Below are positions 63,926 through 64,000 of a stretch of 64,000 bases of DNA, in pieces (within the stretch, counting starts at the first letter, position 1; each line of letters begins with the position of its first letter). The position numbers were made by a program, and so were the translations under genes. This stretch comes from Pseudomonadota bacterium. Lineage in GTDB: Bacteria; Pseudomonadota; Gammaproteobacteria; Xanthomonadales; SZUA-38. The notes below the pieces were generated by a model. That model ran no database searches. It was not told where the DNA came from and saw only the letters and a list, made by a program, of their open reading frames with translations. Location of the stretch: contig JBCCCR010000011.1 in the NCBI GenBank assembly GCA_039033415.1, forward strand, positions 1 through 64,000. Direction: 5' to 3'.

Positions 63926-64000
63926 CGGACTGACCAAGCTGCTGGCGGACTGCGCTCGCGACCTCGCTGGTGCTGAGCGTGCCGCCAACGTCCGCGGTGG
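63918..64000 (-). CDS. leuB: 3' end of 3-isopropylmalate dehydrogenase (LeuB), partial
   Basis: The 26 visible C-terminal residues include TADVGGTLSTSEVASAV, which fits the conserved end of isopropylmalate/isocitrate dehydrogenases (D-x-G-G-x-x-S-T-x-E). Location just before ilvA matches branched-chain amino-acid operons. Too short for a firm call. Confidence 0.55.
   Translation of the reverse strand, partial: TADVGGTLSTSEVASAVRQQLGQSGG

Noticed and set aside
1-64000. tRNA, rRNA or CRISPR sequences
   Set aside because: I found no cloverleaf with a GTTCRA-type T-arm, no rRNA-like stretch and no regularly spaced repeats in the short intergenic regions.

Overview
The window reads as a chromosomal segment of a high-GC, aerobic gammaproteobacterium. 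The gene orders support this: algZ-algR-hemC-(alr)-hemD-hemX-hemY as in pseudomonads and xanthomonads, lptM-dapF-DUF484-xerC, hslVU, ubiE-ubiJ-ubiB and leuB-ilvA. Several secreted proteins end in a short [SD]GFE signature that I associate with Xanthomonadales/Wenzhouxiangella-like genomes. That placement is inference. I see no rRNA, tRNA, CRISPR array, prophage or complete insertion sequence. Coding density is high, and most adjacent genes overlap by 1-8 bases.

Layout. 1-3.3 kb: end of an unidentified upstream gene and an RND efflux permease. 3.4-6.9 kb: an acyl-CoA desaturase diverging from a TPR/GT41 O-GlcNAc-transferase-like protein. 6.8-14.1 kb, minus strand: a two-component pair (LytS/LytTR type) leading into a haem operon with alanine racemase inserted between hemC and hemD. 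14.1-19.7 kb: a carboxylesterase, then lptM-dapF-DUF484-xerC and hslVU, the latter behind a near-consensus heat-shock (sigma-32) promoter. 19.7-22.8 kb: glutaryl-CoA dehydrogenase, a DUF5062 protein and a lipoprotein/ECF sigma/anti-sigma-like trio. 22.8-26.3 kb is looser: a small secreted ORF, a potassium-channel-like protein and a phospholipase-D-type lipoprotein. 26.4-30.3 kb: otsB-GH15-otsA trehalose cluster. 30.4-36.4 kb: an exported Rossmann-fold protein, a flavoprotein, a cold-shock gene with promoter, leader and terminator, DUF971 and ubiE-ubiJ-ubiB. 36.4-40.2 kb: small enzymes, including a sulfotransferase/class IV aminotransferase pair.

40.2-56.1 kb is dominated by exported proteins: a BNR-type beta-propeller, a leishmanolysin-like metalloprotease with a small partner, a reprolysin-like metalloprotease, a lysyl-endopeptidase-like serine protease, two divergent class C beta-lactamase-fold proteins (one lacking its catalytic Ser and Lys), and a surface-type endonuclease/exonuclease/phosphatase protein. 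This suggests a secretory, possibly proteolytic or predatory lifestyle. 56.1-64 kb: a PLP-dependent dehydratase, aminopeptidase N, a GNAT acetyltransferase, a 266-bp MITE-like element placed exactly between two convergent stop codons, a repeat-rich H-type-lectin-like secreted protein, ilvA and the end of leuB.

The observations most worth following are the MITE-like element at 60305-60570, the shared C-terminal GFE tag, the catalytically dead serine-hydrolase paralogue beside an intact one, and alr embedded in the haem operon.
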